NCBI GenBank assembly: GCA_020831765.1
Contig: JAFIFY010000036.1
Coordinates: 1-64,000, forward strand
Direction of reading: 5' to 3'
Origin: Phycisphaeraceae bacterium
Lineage (GTDB): Bacteria; Planctomycetota; Phycisphaerae; Phycisphaerales; Phycisphaeraceae
Length of the DNA: 64,000 nucleotides
Positions 38,133 to 47,001 of the stretch are shown here, in pieces. The notes under the pieces were generated by a model. It saw nothing but the letters and a program-made list of their open reading frames with translations, was not told where the DNA came from and did not search any database. The position numbers were made by a program, and so were the translations under genes. Each line of letters begins with the position of its first letter. Within the stretch, counting starts at the first letter, position 1.

Positions 38133-39767
38133 TCAGACGGCGCTGGTCTGGGTCGGTGCATCCCCGTTCTCATCATTGCTCTGGGCGATCGCGAATGCCA
38201 CGTGTGAGACGTGGGCGTTGATGTGTCTCAGGTAAGTGATCAGGTCCAGGTGAATGCTGCTGGTTTCCCGGGCCTCGGTCTGGCCCTGCTTGAGTCGTTC
38301 GAAATGATTGTCGCGCAGTTCACGGGCGATTTCATCGACCCGTCGCTTGTTTCGCACCAGTTGGCCGGCCAGATCGCGATCGCCGGTGGCCAGGGCGGTT
38401 TCGGCGATGACCATGTTCTCGGTCACCATATCCTTGAACTCCTCCAGTTCCTTCCATCCCTTCTGGGAAAAGGTCAGGTTCAGGCGAATTTTCTTGAGCA
38501 CCAGTTCACTGACATTCTTGTCCAGAAGATCGCCGATGGTTTCCAGCTCGGAGCTGTATCGAAGAAGCCGGGCCTGCTCTCCGACGTTCTCCTCATCCCA
38601 ATCAAAATGACACAGGAACTTCTTGATCGCCCTGTCCAACTGATCGACTTGATCATCGCGGATGGCGGCCTGCCGGGCCAGTCGTGCATCATCGCTTTTC
38701 AGGGCCTGCCAGAGATCGGCGAGCATGCCGCGCACCATTTCCGATACGCGCAGCACCTCCCGCCGCGCCTGTCCCAAGGCCAGGGACGGGTTATCGATGG
38801 AGCCAAGCTTGATATAGCGGGGTCCGAAGGCTTCGGCCACATCGTCCGGCTGGGGCGCCAGATGCTCGGCCAGGCGCAGGATCAACCCCAGGAATGGCAG
38901 ACAGAGGATCGCCAGCGTCAGATTGAAGGCGATATGCGCATAGGCGACGCGCATTTCCACCGTCCCCGGGAGTGCTTCGAGCCCTGATGCGATCCACGGC
39001 GCGCAGGCCAGCCAGATGATCGCCGTCGCTGACTTGGCGATGAGGTTGCCCAGTGCCAGTCTGCGCGACTCGATCCGGCTCCAACCGACCATCAGTGTGG
39101 TGAATCCAACGCCGACGTTGGCGCCGATCACGACCATGACCGCGGTTTCGAGGGTGATTACTTCCGCCGCGCCCAGCCCGATGACCAGACCGATGGCGGC
39201 CGTGACGGATTGAAGTCCGACAGCCAGGCCGACGGCCAGCACCGCCAGGAGCAGTCCGTGGCGTTCGAGAATACGGATGATCTGGATAAGATCGCCCTCG
39301 GGGTCGATGCCCGCCGCCGCGCCCTTGATGATGCCGATGCCCATGAAGATGAACGCCAGCGCCAGGATGATCTGACCGAAGCCGCGGGTCTTCGTCCGCC
39401 GGGTGAACTGAAACATCACCACGCCCACCAGGGCCAGCCACGGCGCAAATTCATCCACGCGGAGCGAGATCAGCAGCACCATCATGGTCAGGCCGACATC
39501 AGCGCCGAAGACGACCGCCAGCATGCGGCGATAGTTCAACTGCCCGGCCTGAACGGTCTGGACCGCCAGCACGCTCATGGTCGTGCTCGACGGCGCGAGC
39601 ATGGCGAGCCCCAGTCCGGTCGCGAACGCGCGGAAGCGGTTTTCCGCGAGCTTGGTGAGCCATTGGGCGAGGCGCGTGCCCAGAATCCGGTCCAAACCCT
39701 TACGCAGAAAACGAACGCCGAAGAGGATCAGCGCCACCCCGCCACCGATATAGAGCAGAATCGACAT
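38133..39767 (-). CDS. Na+/phosphate cotransporter (NptA type) with PhoU-like domain
   Basis: Protein of 544 residues. The first 310 residues hold about eight membrane segments in two inverted repeats, as in PF02690 Na/Pi cotransporters: LGLAMLAPSSTTMSVLAVQT in the first repeat and IGANVGVGFTTLMVG in the second. The usual QSSS motif reads APSST here, so ion or substrate specificity may differ. A PhoU-like helical domain follows at about residues 345-530 (LLRYSSELETIGDLLDKN). The transporter should import phosphate with sodium; the PhoU part may gate it. The ATG at 39767 begins at MSILLYIGGG, the first membrane segment; an ATG nine codons earlier is less likely. Confidence 0.9.
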   Translation of the reverse strand: MSILLYIGGGVALILFGVRFLRKGLDRILGTRLAQWLTKLAENRFRAFATGLGLAMLAPSSTTMSVLAVQTVQAGQLNYRRMLAVVFGADVGLTMMVLLISLRVDEFAPWLALVGVVMFQFTRRTKTRGFGQIILALAFIFMGIGIIKGAAAGIDPEGDLIQIIRILERHGLLLAVLAVGLAVGLQSVTAAIGLVIGLGAAEVITLETAVMVVIGANVGVGFTTLMVGWSRIESRRLALGNLIAKSATAIIWLACAPWIASGLEALPGTVEMRVAYAHIAFNLTLAILCLPFLGLILRLAEHLAPQPDDVAEAFGPRYIKLGSIDNPSLALGQARREVLRVSEMVRGMLADLWQALKSDDARLARQAAIRDDQVDQLDRAIKKFLCHFDWDEENVGEQARLLRYSSELETIGDLLDKNVSELVLKKIRLNLTFSQKGWKELEEFKDMVTENMVIAETALATGDRDLAGQLVRNKRRVDEIARELRDNHFERLKQGQTEARETSSIHLDLITYLRHINAHVSHVAFAIAQSNDENGDAPTQTSAV

Positions 39768-39912
39768 AGGTTCATCAAGCGTGCGGCGGGACACGAGCCC
39801 ATCAGCGCACCGTTTCCTGAGCGTATCGTTTTCCGCCGTATGTCGCCACTTGGCACGCCTTCGTTCTTAGGGACGCCGGGCGTTCAGGTGCCCCCTGCCG
39901 TATGATCCGGGG

Positions 39913-41031
39913 ATGACGCTTCACGTCGATACCGACATTCCAGCCGGCAACGCGCTGATCGAATCGGTGACGGGTGATACGATCCGCTTCCGTCCGGATT
40001 GCCGCGATACCCGGTCGGAATCGTGGTTCTACTGGAACTTCCGTGTCCGGGGTTGCGCTGGGCGAAGAGTCCGCATCGAATCCACCGTGCCCGACAGTAT
40101 GACGGTGCGGGGTGGAGCGGTCAGCGCCGATGGCGGATGGACCTGGCGATGGATCGATGACTATGACCCCACCGTCTGGGCATTCGAACATGATGCGGGA
40201 GAGGATGATGAGCTTTGCTTCAGTCTGGCCATGCCGTACACGATGCGCAATCTGAATCGATGGCTGGAAGATCAAGGCAGGGACAGGGGAGTGGTCATTC
40301 ACGAGCTATGCCGTTCACGGGCCGGTAAGGCGGTTCCGCTTCTGGAACTGGGCCGATCTGATGGCCGTGAGGATCACCAGGTGTTGCTCACCGCCCGGCA
40401 TCATTGCTGCGAAATGATGGCCAGTTACGTGCTTGAAGGGATCATGGATCAGGCGCTGGCCGAGGATACCATCGGGGCGACCTTGCGCGATCGCTATCGA
40501 CTGCTGGTCGTGCCCTTCGTCGACCTTGATGGTGTTGAGGCTGGCGATCAGGGCAAGTTCCGTGAACCGCATGATCACAACCGTGACTACATCGATCAAT
40601 CCATCCATCCCGAAACCGCCGCGATCCGCGAATTGGTCTTGACCCGCCTGGATTCCCGTTTGCATGTCGGCCTGGACCTTCACTGTCCGTGGGTACGGGG
40701 TGAGCTTAACGAGTTGATCTATCTGGTCGGCAGCGCTGATCCGGACAACGCCGCGCGGCAAGCGCGGTTGGCCGAGGCCATCGAGTCTCATCGCCGCGGA
40801 CCGTTGCCTTATCGAGCGTCGGGCACGCTGCCGCACGGACAATCGTGGAATGTCTCGGCCCACTATGGCGAGCATGTCAGCTTCTGTCGTTGGATGGCCG
40901 ATCACGCGCCGGGCAGCCCGACGGTGGCCACCTTGGAGACTCCCTACGCGACGGCCGAAGGCATCGAGGTGAATGCGGAATCAGCAAGGGTGTTCGGCCG
41001 GGATCTGGCCTGCGCTCTGGCAGCGCTATAG
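39913..41031 (+). CDS. M14 family zinc carboxypeptidase (cytosolic type)
   Basis: Protein of 372 residues. The N-terminal beta domain (residues 1-115, with SESWFYWNFRVRG) matches that of cytosolic-carboxypeptidase-like M14 enzymes. Zinc ligands are visible as HCCE (His164, Glu167) in LLTARHHCCEMMAS and His257 in LDLHCP; the catalytic glutamate is in TVATLETPYA near residue 347. It should remove C-terminal residues from peptides or modified proteins. No signal peptide is present. It is divergent from the Na/Pi gene and precedes a TauE gene by 95 bp. The natural substrate in bacteria is unknown. Confidence 0.87.
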   Translation: MTLHVDTDIPAGNALIESVTGDTIRFRPDCRDTRSESWFYWNFRVRGCAGRRVRIESTVPDSMTVRGGAVSADGGWTWRWIDDYDPTVWAFEHDAGEDDELCFSLAMPYTMRNLNRWLEDQGRDRGVVIHELCRSRAGKAVPLLELGRSDGREDHQVLLTARHHCCEMMASYVLEGIMDQALAEDTIGATLRDRYRLLVVPFVDLDGVEAGDQGKFREPHDHNRDYIDQSIHPETAAIRELVLTRLDSRLHVGLDLHCPWVRGELNELIYLVGSADPDNAARQARLAEAIESHRRGPLPYRASGTLPHGQSWNVSAHYGEHVSFCRWMADHAPGSPTVATLETPYATAEGIEVNAESARVFGRDLACALAAL

Positions 41032-41126
41032 CATCGGCGGCACCCGACGCCTCGAATCCAGCCGGCTGCTTCGTGGGGTTGGCGATTGCGATCGAGTTCG
41101 ACTAGGCTTGTTGGGCGCTGTACACA

Positions 41127-42068
41127 GTGGCGCGCGGATGCGGTGAGCCCGCCGGACGCCGACCAGCCTACCCAACACCATCCAAGATTTCAGCCTTGCT
41201 CGAACAACTCCATGCGATCTCACCATTTTCCGACCAGCCCTACCCGCTGGTGAGTTGGTTGTTGGCCTGTCTGGCGGTGGTGTTGGTGGGCATCGCCAAG
41301 AGCGGGTTTGGCGGCGGTGTCGGCATTGTCGCCGTGCCGCTTTTCGTGCTGGCGGCCGGAAGCCGGGACGGCCTGGGGGCGCTGTTGCCGCTGTTGATCG
41401 CGGCCGACATTTTCTCACTGGGCCATCACTGGAAAAGGTGGGATGGGCCCAATCTCCGGCACCTGCTACCCGGATCGATGCTCGGAATCGTGGCCGGATC
41501 GGTGGTGCTCTGGCTGCTGTTGGGCAGGCCGGACCTGGGCTTGGCGATGGATGGTGGCGGCGTTCAGGACTTGGATGAGGCGGCCAGGCAGAGTCGCGCG
41601 CAGACTGAAAATGGGCTCAAACTGGCGGTTGGCCTGATCTGTGTGGCTTATGTGATCGGCGATTACATCCGTCGGCGGCTGAAGATCGATAAGCCCTTCC
41701 AGACCGGACCGGTCAAGGGCAATCTCACCGGGCTGGCCGCCGGGCTGGTTTCAACCATCGGCCACGCCGCCGGACCCATCACGGCCATCTACCTGCTCGG
41801 ACAGAAGATCGACCGCCGCAAGTTCATTGGCACCGCCGTCATCTACTACTTCATCGTCAACACCGTCAAACTGCTGCCCTATCTGCTGCTGGGTCTGATT
41901 CACACCGGATCGCTCTTTCAGGGGTTGGTCCTGCTGCCCCTGGTCCCGGTGGGCACGTTCCTGGGCGCGTGGCTGAACAGGAAGCTGAGCGAGGATATCT
42001 TCCGGGCCATCATCCTTCTGATCGTGCTGATCACCGGCATCCACTTTGTGCTGGAGCCGCTGCTTTAG
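41127..42068 (+). CDS. TauE/SafE family sulfite or organosulfonate exporter
   Basis: Protein of up to 313 residues with about eight membrane segments. VGIAKSGFGGGVGIVAVPLF near residue 55 and GLAAGLVSTIGHAAGPITAIYLLG near residue 205 are the two family repeats. The protein should export a small anion, such as sulfite, but substrates vary. The start is uncertain: a GTG at 41127 has no ribosome-binding site, and a TTG at 41196 would start closer to the first membrane segment. An insertion of about 25 residues (MDGGGVQDLDEAARQSRAQ) lies between the two halves. Confidence 0.88.
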   Translation: MARGCGEPAGRRPAYPTPSKISALLEQLHAISPFSDQPYPLVSWLLACLAVVLVGIAKSGFGGGVGIVAVPLFVLAAGSRDGLGALLPLLIAADIFSLGHHWKRWDGPNLRHLLPGSMLGIVAGSVVLWLLLGRPDLGLAMDGGGVQDLDEAARQSRAQTENGLKLAVGLICVAYVIGDYIRRRLKIDKPFQTGPVKGNLTGLAAGLVSTIGHAAGPITAIYLLGQKIDRRKFIGTAVIYYFIVNTVKLLPYLLLGLIHTGSLFQGLVLLPLVPVGTFLGAWLNRKLSEDIFRAIILLIVLITGIHFVLEPLL

Positions 42069-42797
42069 CAGGCCGCCAATGCCTACTCCGAGCAGACAAT
42101 CGTGAACGTTCCAGCGGGTGTTGTGTCTTAGCTGGCTGGCGTGAGACTTTGCTCCAGTCCACACCCCAGATCGCCTCGCCGTGAACATCCAGCGCGGCAG
42201 CGACTGAACCGGTGAATCCCTCCAGTTTGCCTCGTCCGGCGGTGCTGAGCCAATGTTACCGGCCATCGCCGTCAAGCGGACCAAGCCGTGCATCCGATCA
42301 GGTTGAAGCCACCTGACTCGATGGGAAGTTCAAACACTTCCACATAAAACGCTTATATCACTAATTCCGACCCCGGATTTGCTGCTGATGGCCAGCTCCA
42401 CGCACCTGCGGCCAGCTTCTTCACATGGTTTTCACGGGGTTGGACCGAGGCCCGAACATCAATCTTTCAGGTGCCGTATCCAGGCGAACCGATAGCAGGG
42501 AAGCCTAATCCGGACTTTAGAGTGTGAACAGGGCATCGAATTGTATTTTTTGTCTTGACAATCCTTCCAGCCTTGCCTATGTTGACACTAGTCTCCTTGT
42601 GAGAGGGTCGGCCGATCACGCCGCCAAACGGCTTGCCGCACTCGCCCCTGTGGCACGGTCAACGCCCGGAGGCCACACGGCACGACGGCCGAAGGATCAG
42701 GACAGGCGGAGCATCGGGGTTCGGTTGAAAGCTGCCGCGCTGTGCAACGCGCTGGCAGCCGCATCGCTGCGCGGTCGTACTTACTCAGGAGGCCACC
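42069..42797. other. Intergenic region, 729 bp, mostly without recognised genes
   Basis: No frame here has a convincing start, ribosome-binding site or family match. The centre (about 42330-42590) is AT-rich compared with its surroundings. The right third holds a near-consensus promoter (42555-42583) and then a leader of about 205 nt that is rich in hairpins, for example the GCTGCCGCGC and GCGCTGGCAGC arms around 42731-42762. Confidence 0.55.
42555..42583 (+). promoter_or_regulatory. Near-consensus sigma-70 promoter
   Basis: TTGACA (42555-42560, perfect -35) and TATGTT (42578-42583, -10 with four of six consensus bases) are separated by exactly 17 bp in an AT-rich stretch. The expected transcript starts near 42590 and runs into the gene at 42798, leaving a structured leader of about 205 nt. 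Confidence 0.7.
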
Positions 42798-43250
42798 ATG
42801 AACCCAGCCTTTTCCGATCTTGAATGCGAAGTCCGCCGGTTGATCAGCGAATCTGAGTCGCTGCAACGAGCCGCCGAGCGCATCCGCTCGCACCGTCGCC
42901 CCTCGGCCGCACGACATGACTCGCCCCACGCCGAGCCCTACCACGATTTCGAAGTGCCAACCCGGGCCGAAGGCTACTGCCCGGTCACCTGGATGCTCGG
43001 CGATCTGGTCTCCCTCATCGCCAGCCGGCCGGAAGAGCCGGTCAGCACTTTCGAATCGCACATCCGGATGCGCATCAGCGAGCAGAACTTCTGTGGGGAG
43101 TGCGGGGACATCGCCGACGATGCCCACATCGCCCAGAGCATCGATGCCCAGGTCGATGCCGTGATCGAGGTGCTCGAATCCATTCGCAGCCGCGCCGTCG
43201 CCTCGGGAACCCTCTGCGGCCGGGAAGCAGCCATTCCGCAGTGCGGCTGA
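42798..43250 (+). CDS. small protein of unknown function
   Basis: Protein of 150 residues with an AGGAGG ribosome-binding site seven bases before its ATG. Both ends are helical, and the middle has the segment YCPVTWMLGDLVSLIAS and a CxxC pair in FCGECGDIADDA that might bind zinc. I do not recognise a family. It lies behind a near-consensus promoter with a long leader and before an AEC transporter gene (81 bp further, same strand), but no link with that transporter is evident. Confidence 0.62.
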   Translation: MNPAFSDLECEVRRLISESESLQRAAERIRSHRRPSAARHDSPHAEPYHDFEVPTRAEGYCPVTWMLGDLVSLIASRPEEPVSTFESHIRMRISEQNFCGECGDIADDAHIAQSIDAQVDAVIEVLESIRSRAVASGTLCGREAAIPQCG

Positions 43251-43331
43251 CGCTCCCCCCGGGGCCGGGAGTTCTCGAGCCGATCCAACCCGCCTCTCGA
43301 CCATTGATCGCCGCTGCTACACTTCCGGCCG

Positions 43332-44462
43332 ATGCGCGCGGCCATGAACCCGATGCTGTCGATGGATGCTTCGTTCCCGGCCATGTGTCCGGGCCTTGTT
43401 CCCATACTCGCGCCGGCAACCACCGATCCCGCCGCGCTCGTGGGTGAGCTGGCGAGCATCGCCTATTTCATCGTCCTTCCCCTGCTGCTGATGATGGGCC
43501 TGGGCTTTGCGCTGCAACGGCGCATGGGCCTGGACATGCCGACCCTCACGCGGCTGAACTTCCATCTCGTCGTGCCGGCCATGGTCTATTTCGCCATTGT
43601 CACCTCCGAGGTGATGATTGATCAGGTCCTGCTGGTCGTCGGCTTCTCGGTGGCATTGATGATGGTGTTGGGCGCCTTCAGCCTGCTTGTGGCGAAGCTG
43701 CGCGGCGTGGAGCGCGACCAATGGCGCGCCATGCTCATGTCCACCATCTTCTACAACGCCGGCAACTACGGCCTGCCCCTGCAGAACCTGGCGTTTCGCA
43801 ACGTGTCGCCGGAGGATGTCCAGCTCCCCGCCCAGCCCGGCGAAACCAGCATGAGCAACCAGGCCGAGGGCTTGCAGGTCTATGTCATGCTGGTGCAGAA
43901 CGTCACCAGCTTCACCATCGGCGTCTTCCTCGCCGCCGGGCGCGCCAGTGATGGCCTCTGGCGGCGCAATCTGCTTCAGATCGCCCGCTTTCCGCCCATC
44001 TACGCCCTGTTCGCCGCGCTGTTGACCGTGCTGATCCGCCGCTGGCTGGGCGAACATGCCCAGGACGTGGCCGCGGCCCTCTCCCCCTTCTGGGAAACCG
44101 TGGACTACGTCCGCCGCGGCTTTGTCATCATCGCCCTGGCCACGCTGGGCGCTCAACTGGCCATCGTCGCCCGTGACCACGCCGTTCGATATCCCGTAAC
44201 CAGCACCGTGATCCTCCGCCTGCTGATCGGCCCGGCCATCGGCCTGGCGCTGGTCCATCTGCTTGGCATCAGCGGATTCGCCGCCCAGGTGCTGCTGATC
44301 TCCACCGCCACGCCCACCAGTGTCAACTGCCTCCTGCTGTGCATGGAGTTTCGCAATCACCCCGACTTCGTCGCCCGTTCGGTGTTCTATTCCACCGTCA
44401 TCTCCCCGATCACCGTCACCCTGGTGATCCTGCTCTCACGCAGCGGCGCCCTGCCGGGCTGA
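43332..44462 (+). CDS. AEC (auxin efflux carrier-like) family transporter
   Basis: Protein of 376 residues with about ten membrane segments in two repeats. LTRLNFHLVVPAMVYFAIVT, FYNAGNYGLPLQNLAF and STATPTSVNCLLLCMEF are typical of the AEC family (PF03547). Members export or exchange organic acids or related compounds; the substrate here is unknown. The first 30 residues before the first membrane helix are long, so translation may start at one of the several nearby methionines. Base use is like that of the core genes. Confidence 0.86.
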   Translation: MRAAMNPMLSMDASFPAMCPGLVPILAPATTDPAALVGELASIAYFIVLPLLLMMGLGFALQRRMGLDMPTLTRLNFHLVVPAMVYFAIVTSEVMIDQVLLVVGFSVALMMVLGAFSLLVAKLRGVERDQWRAMLMSTIFYNAGNYGLPLQNLAFRNVSPEDVQLPAQPGETSMSNQAEGLQVYVMLVQNVTSFTIGVFLAAGRASDGLWRRNLLQIARFPPIYALFAALLTVLIRRWLGEHAQDVAAALSPFWETVDYVRRGFVIIALATLGAQLAIVARDHAVRYPVTSTVILRLLIGPAIGLALVHLLGISGFAAQVLLISTATPTSVNCLLLCMEFRNHPDFVARSVFYSTVISPITVTLVILLSRSGALPG

Positions 44463-44508
44463 GGCGCTGGATCGGCGGATAGAATCGACACCGCACCGGA
44501 GCCGCGCT

Positions 44509-45399
44509 TTGGATCAGAAGCCGCCACAATCCGCCCCATCGATCGATATCCATCACGGCGATAACCTTCCCATCCTTCAAAGCTTTCCGGATCGATCATT
44601 CAACCTCATCTACATCGACCCGCCCTTCAACACCGGCAGGAGCCAGAGCCGCACCCGCCATCGCATGGTGCGCGACGATGAAGCCGGCGATCGAACCGGC
44701 TTCCAGGGCAGACGATATCGCACCGAAGTTCTCGGCGCTCAATCTTTCGATGACCTCTTCGATGACTTTCTGGCGTTCCTTCAGCCTCGCCTGATCCAGG
44801 CCCATCGCCTGCTGGCCGATGATGGCGCTTTCTTCCTGCATCTGGACTATCGCGAGGTTCACTACGCCAAGGTGCTGCTCGATCGCATCTTCGGCCGCGA
44901 CTGCTTCATGAATGAGATCATCTGGGCCTACGACTACGGTGGGCGCTCACGCAGCCGATGGTCGGCCAAGCACGACAACATCCTCTGGTACGTCCGCGAT
45001 CCCAAGCATTACACCTACCGCTATGACGATATCGACCGCATCCCCTACATGGCCCCCGGCCTGGTCACGCCGGAGAAAGCGGAGCGAGGCAAGACGCCCA
45101 CCGATACCTGGTGGCACACCATCGTCAGCCCCAACGGCAAGGAAAAAACCGGCTATCCCACGCAGAAACCCCTGGCCATCCTCAAACGCATCATCGCCGT
45201 ACACTCCAACCCCGGCGACCGCGTCCTCGATTTCTTCGCCGGCAGCGGCACCACCGCCCAGGCCGCCTGGGACCTGGGCCGACACGCCACGGTCATCGAT
45301 GAAAACGACCAGGCCATCCAAACCATGCTCACCCGCCTGGCCCACACCAACCCCAGACTCCACCCCACCTCCGGCAAAACCCAAACACGCTCCACGTGA
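44509..45399 (+). CDS. DNA adenine/cytosine-N4 methyltransferase, beta class, solitary
   Basis: Protein of 296 residues from a TTG start. Motif IV comes first as LIYIDPPFNTG (about residues 33-43) and motif I last as VLDFFAGSGTTAQA (about 237-250), the order of beta-class amino methyltransferases (N6-adenine or N4-cytosine). TWWHTIVSPNGKEKTGYPTQKP is the usual segment before motif I. No restriction endonuclease gene is adjacent, so it may regulate gene expression or belong to a degraded system. Target sequence cannot be read from the protein. It lies 47 bp after the AEC gene and upstream of remnant and toxin-like genes. Confidence 0.9.
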   Translation: MDQKPPQSAPSIDIHHGDNLPILQSFPDRSFNLIYIDPPFNTGRSQSRTRHRMVRDDEAGDRTGFQGRRYRTEVLGAQSFDDLFDDFLAFLQPRLIQAHRLLADDGAFFLHLDYREVHYAKVLLDRIFGRDCFMNEIIWAYDYGGRSRSRWSAKHDNILWYVRDPKHYTYRYDDIDRIPYMAPGLVTPEKAERGKTPTDTWWHTIVSPNGKEKTGYPTQKPLAILKRIIAVHSNPGDRVLDFFAGSGTTAQAAWDLGRHATVIDENDQAIQTMLTRLAHTNPRLHPTSGKTQTRST

Positions 45400-45432
45400 A
45401 ACACTCCATTGGCCACATTCCCGGCAATGGTC

Positions 45433-45529
45433 GATTCACCCCAGCCATCGACGCGATCTCGCTATAGGTGATCGTCCGTCCTTACTTCCGCGCCTCGGCC
45501 AAGCGTTTATAAATGCCATCGTGCATCAT
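45433..45529 (-). pseudogene. Remnant of a small conserved gene after the PIN toxin
   Basis: An ATG at 45529 overlaps the stop of the PIN gene as ATGA and begins MMHDGIYKRLAEARK, then stops at 45482 (TAA). Reading on in the same frame gives GRTITYSEIASMAGVNRPL. From memory, this pair matches a conserved bacterial protein beginning with a helix like IYxRLAEVAR then GRTITYSEIAPLAG; here one codon is a stop and the sequence loses similarity after about 35 residues. I read it as a decayed gene, not a functional peptide, but a short peptide product cannot be excluded. Confidence 0.5.
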
Positions 45530-45987
45530 TTGCTTTCCTCATCGCCGAGTTGTGACTTGGGATCGATCCAGATTCGTTTCAACATGCCCTGCGAATGGGC
45601 GTAATCGAAATCCTTGTCCGTTGTCAGTACGGTCATGCCGGTAACCTGGGCAGTGGCCGCAATCCACGCATCATTCTTTCCCATATTGCATCCGCCTTTG
45701 GTGCAATCAGCATCGAGTTCACCGTAGGCACGAAGCAGATCTGGGTGGTTGATGTCGGTCCACACCAATTCGTTGAGAATCTCGGTGAGTGTCTCACGTT
45801 TCTTCTGGCCCCATCCAAGGTATCGCACCAGCGAATACAACTCTCCCACGGTGACCACGGAAATCACGCAGCGATGCAGGCCGGTGCTCAACTGATAGCT
45901 CGTGTCGATGAACTGACCCAACTGTCGGTTTCGGATCAGCGCGATGACGATGTTCGTGTCCAGAAGATAACCGGCCTCTGTCGGCAT
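45526..45987 (-). CDS. PIN-domain ribonuclease (VapC-like toxin)
   Basis: Protein of 153 residues with the complete PIN acidic set: Asp10 (YLLDTNIVIAL), Glu49 (VTVGELY), Asp106 (KNDAWIAATA) and Asp124 (LTTDKDFD). VapC toxins cleave tRNA or rRNA and are neutralised by a partner protein. Its start shares one base with the stop of the gene upstream (45987-46934), so translation is coupled. That partner has 315 residues, far larger than a standard VapB antitoxin. The PIN protein probably acts in the cytoplasm; a role in the tRNA-linked region is an inference. Confidence 0.88.
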   Translation of the reverse strand: MPTEAGYLLDTNIVIALIRNRQLGQFIDTSYQLSTGLHRCVISVVTVGELYSLVRYLGWGQKKRETLTEILNELVWTDINHPDLLRAYGELDADCTKGGCNMGKNDAWIAATAQVTGMTVLTTDKDFDYAHSQGMLKRIWIDPKSQLGDEESK

Positions 45988-46934
45988 CAGCTCAATTCCT
46001 GAAGTGCCAGTTCAATCTCGGCATCGGTTTCTTCTCCCGGCCACCGACCGATGATCGCCGCGACATTGCTTGTGCGATGCCGCTGGCCCATAATTACCGC
46101 CCGATCCTTCGTCGATCGTTGGGGTGTCGGAATCTGATTGAAGAACGCGTCCTCATTCCGCATCGATCGCACCTCAGCCACATCCACACGCAAAAGATTA
46201 CCCGACGGGCGATAGATGGCCTTGCCCAGAAGAGTGACCTTCCGGTTTAGCAGTTCGTGAATCTGGGTAGTGTCGCCGTGGACCAGCACCCCACGGATTT
46301 CCTGACCGTTATCGAGTTTTACACCGATGGTGTTCGTACTCGCCCTGATCATGTCCAGCACGCCGGCAATGCGAATTTGACGAGGCTGGGGCGTCGCCCG
46401 CGTCAGTTCATCCGCACTGGTCACAACGGCCCTGTCCACCGTCACCCGTGGACCATCCGCATGCCGACGACTGCTGACCAAGCAAGACTGGAACGTCCCG
46501 TTGAGACCACGCCCCATGTCGTGCAACTTCGTCAACAGTGGTCGGTCAAATCGATCACTGTCGCTCAACCCGCTACGCACGTCCTCGACCACGTCCGCCA
46601 GCAGATCGAACGGCGTATCCTCGGGATCGGGACGACTGGGCCAGAGTTCCTGTTGCTCATACAACTCCGCCACCGCCTCGCCGAGCATCGGCGTCTCGAA
46701 GTACAAGACCGTCTCGTCATCGCCGTTGTGATCGACGAAACGAATATCCGAAGCGGCCTCCAGCCAGCGCGGCCTGCGCCCACGCGCAGCGCTTCGCCCT
46801 TCGAACGACATACGTACCGAGCCTCGAAGCAGGCGCGGGAATGTCCGCAGAATCTCCCCAAATGCCTGCGGAGGAACACGCTTGCCGTAATGCTCTTCAC
46901 TTCGCAACGTCAGAGTTCTCGTAATGGTCTTCAT
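45987..46934 (-). CDS. large partner of the PIN protein, unknown function
   Basis: Protein of 315 residues with no family I recognise. The N-terminal half (MKTITRTLTLRSEEHYGKRV, FGEILRTFPRLLRGSVRMSF) is mixed alpha/beta. The central part (about 185-250, RIAGVLDMIRASTNTIGVKL then GQEIRGVLVHGDTTQIHEL) looks beta-rich. The C-terminal 25 residues (GRWPGEETDAEIELALQELS) are helical and acidic, like the toxin-binding tail of antitoxins. AAGGAG stands seven bases before the ATG. It overlaps the PIN gene by one base and so is probably its antitoxin or regulator; this is inference from position. Confidence 0.68.
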   Translation of the reverse strand: MKTITRTLTLRSEEHYGKRVPPQAFGEILRTFPRLLRGSVRMSFEGRSAARGRRPRWLEAASDIRFVDHNGDDETVLYFETPMLGEAVAELYEQQELWPSRPDPEDTPFDLLADVVEDVRSGLSDSDRFDRPLLTKLHDMGRGLNGTFQSCLVSSRRHADGPRVTVDRAVVTSADELTRATPQPRQIRIAGVLDMIRASTNTIGVKLDNGQEIRGVLVHGDTTQIHELLNRKVTLLGKAIYRPSGNLLRVDVAEVRSMRNEDAFFNQIPTPQRSTKDRAVIMGQRHRTSNVAAIIGRWPGEETDAEIELALQELS

Positions 46935-47001
46935 GACAGCGCTCCTTATTCAGCCCCTGTGATACTCACCATATCGGCACTCCACCGCGCTCACGCCTCC
47001 G

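Noticed and set aside
41751-42293. Minus-strand frame spanning the TauE end and the intergenic region, considered as a transposase remnant
   Set aside because: The part outside TauE antisense is too short and shows no transposase motif that I can defend.
43317-44360. 347-codon minus-strand frame opposite the AEC transporter
   Set aside because: Gln/Gly/His-rich translation typical of the complement of a membrane-protein gene.
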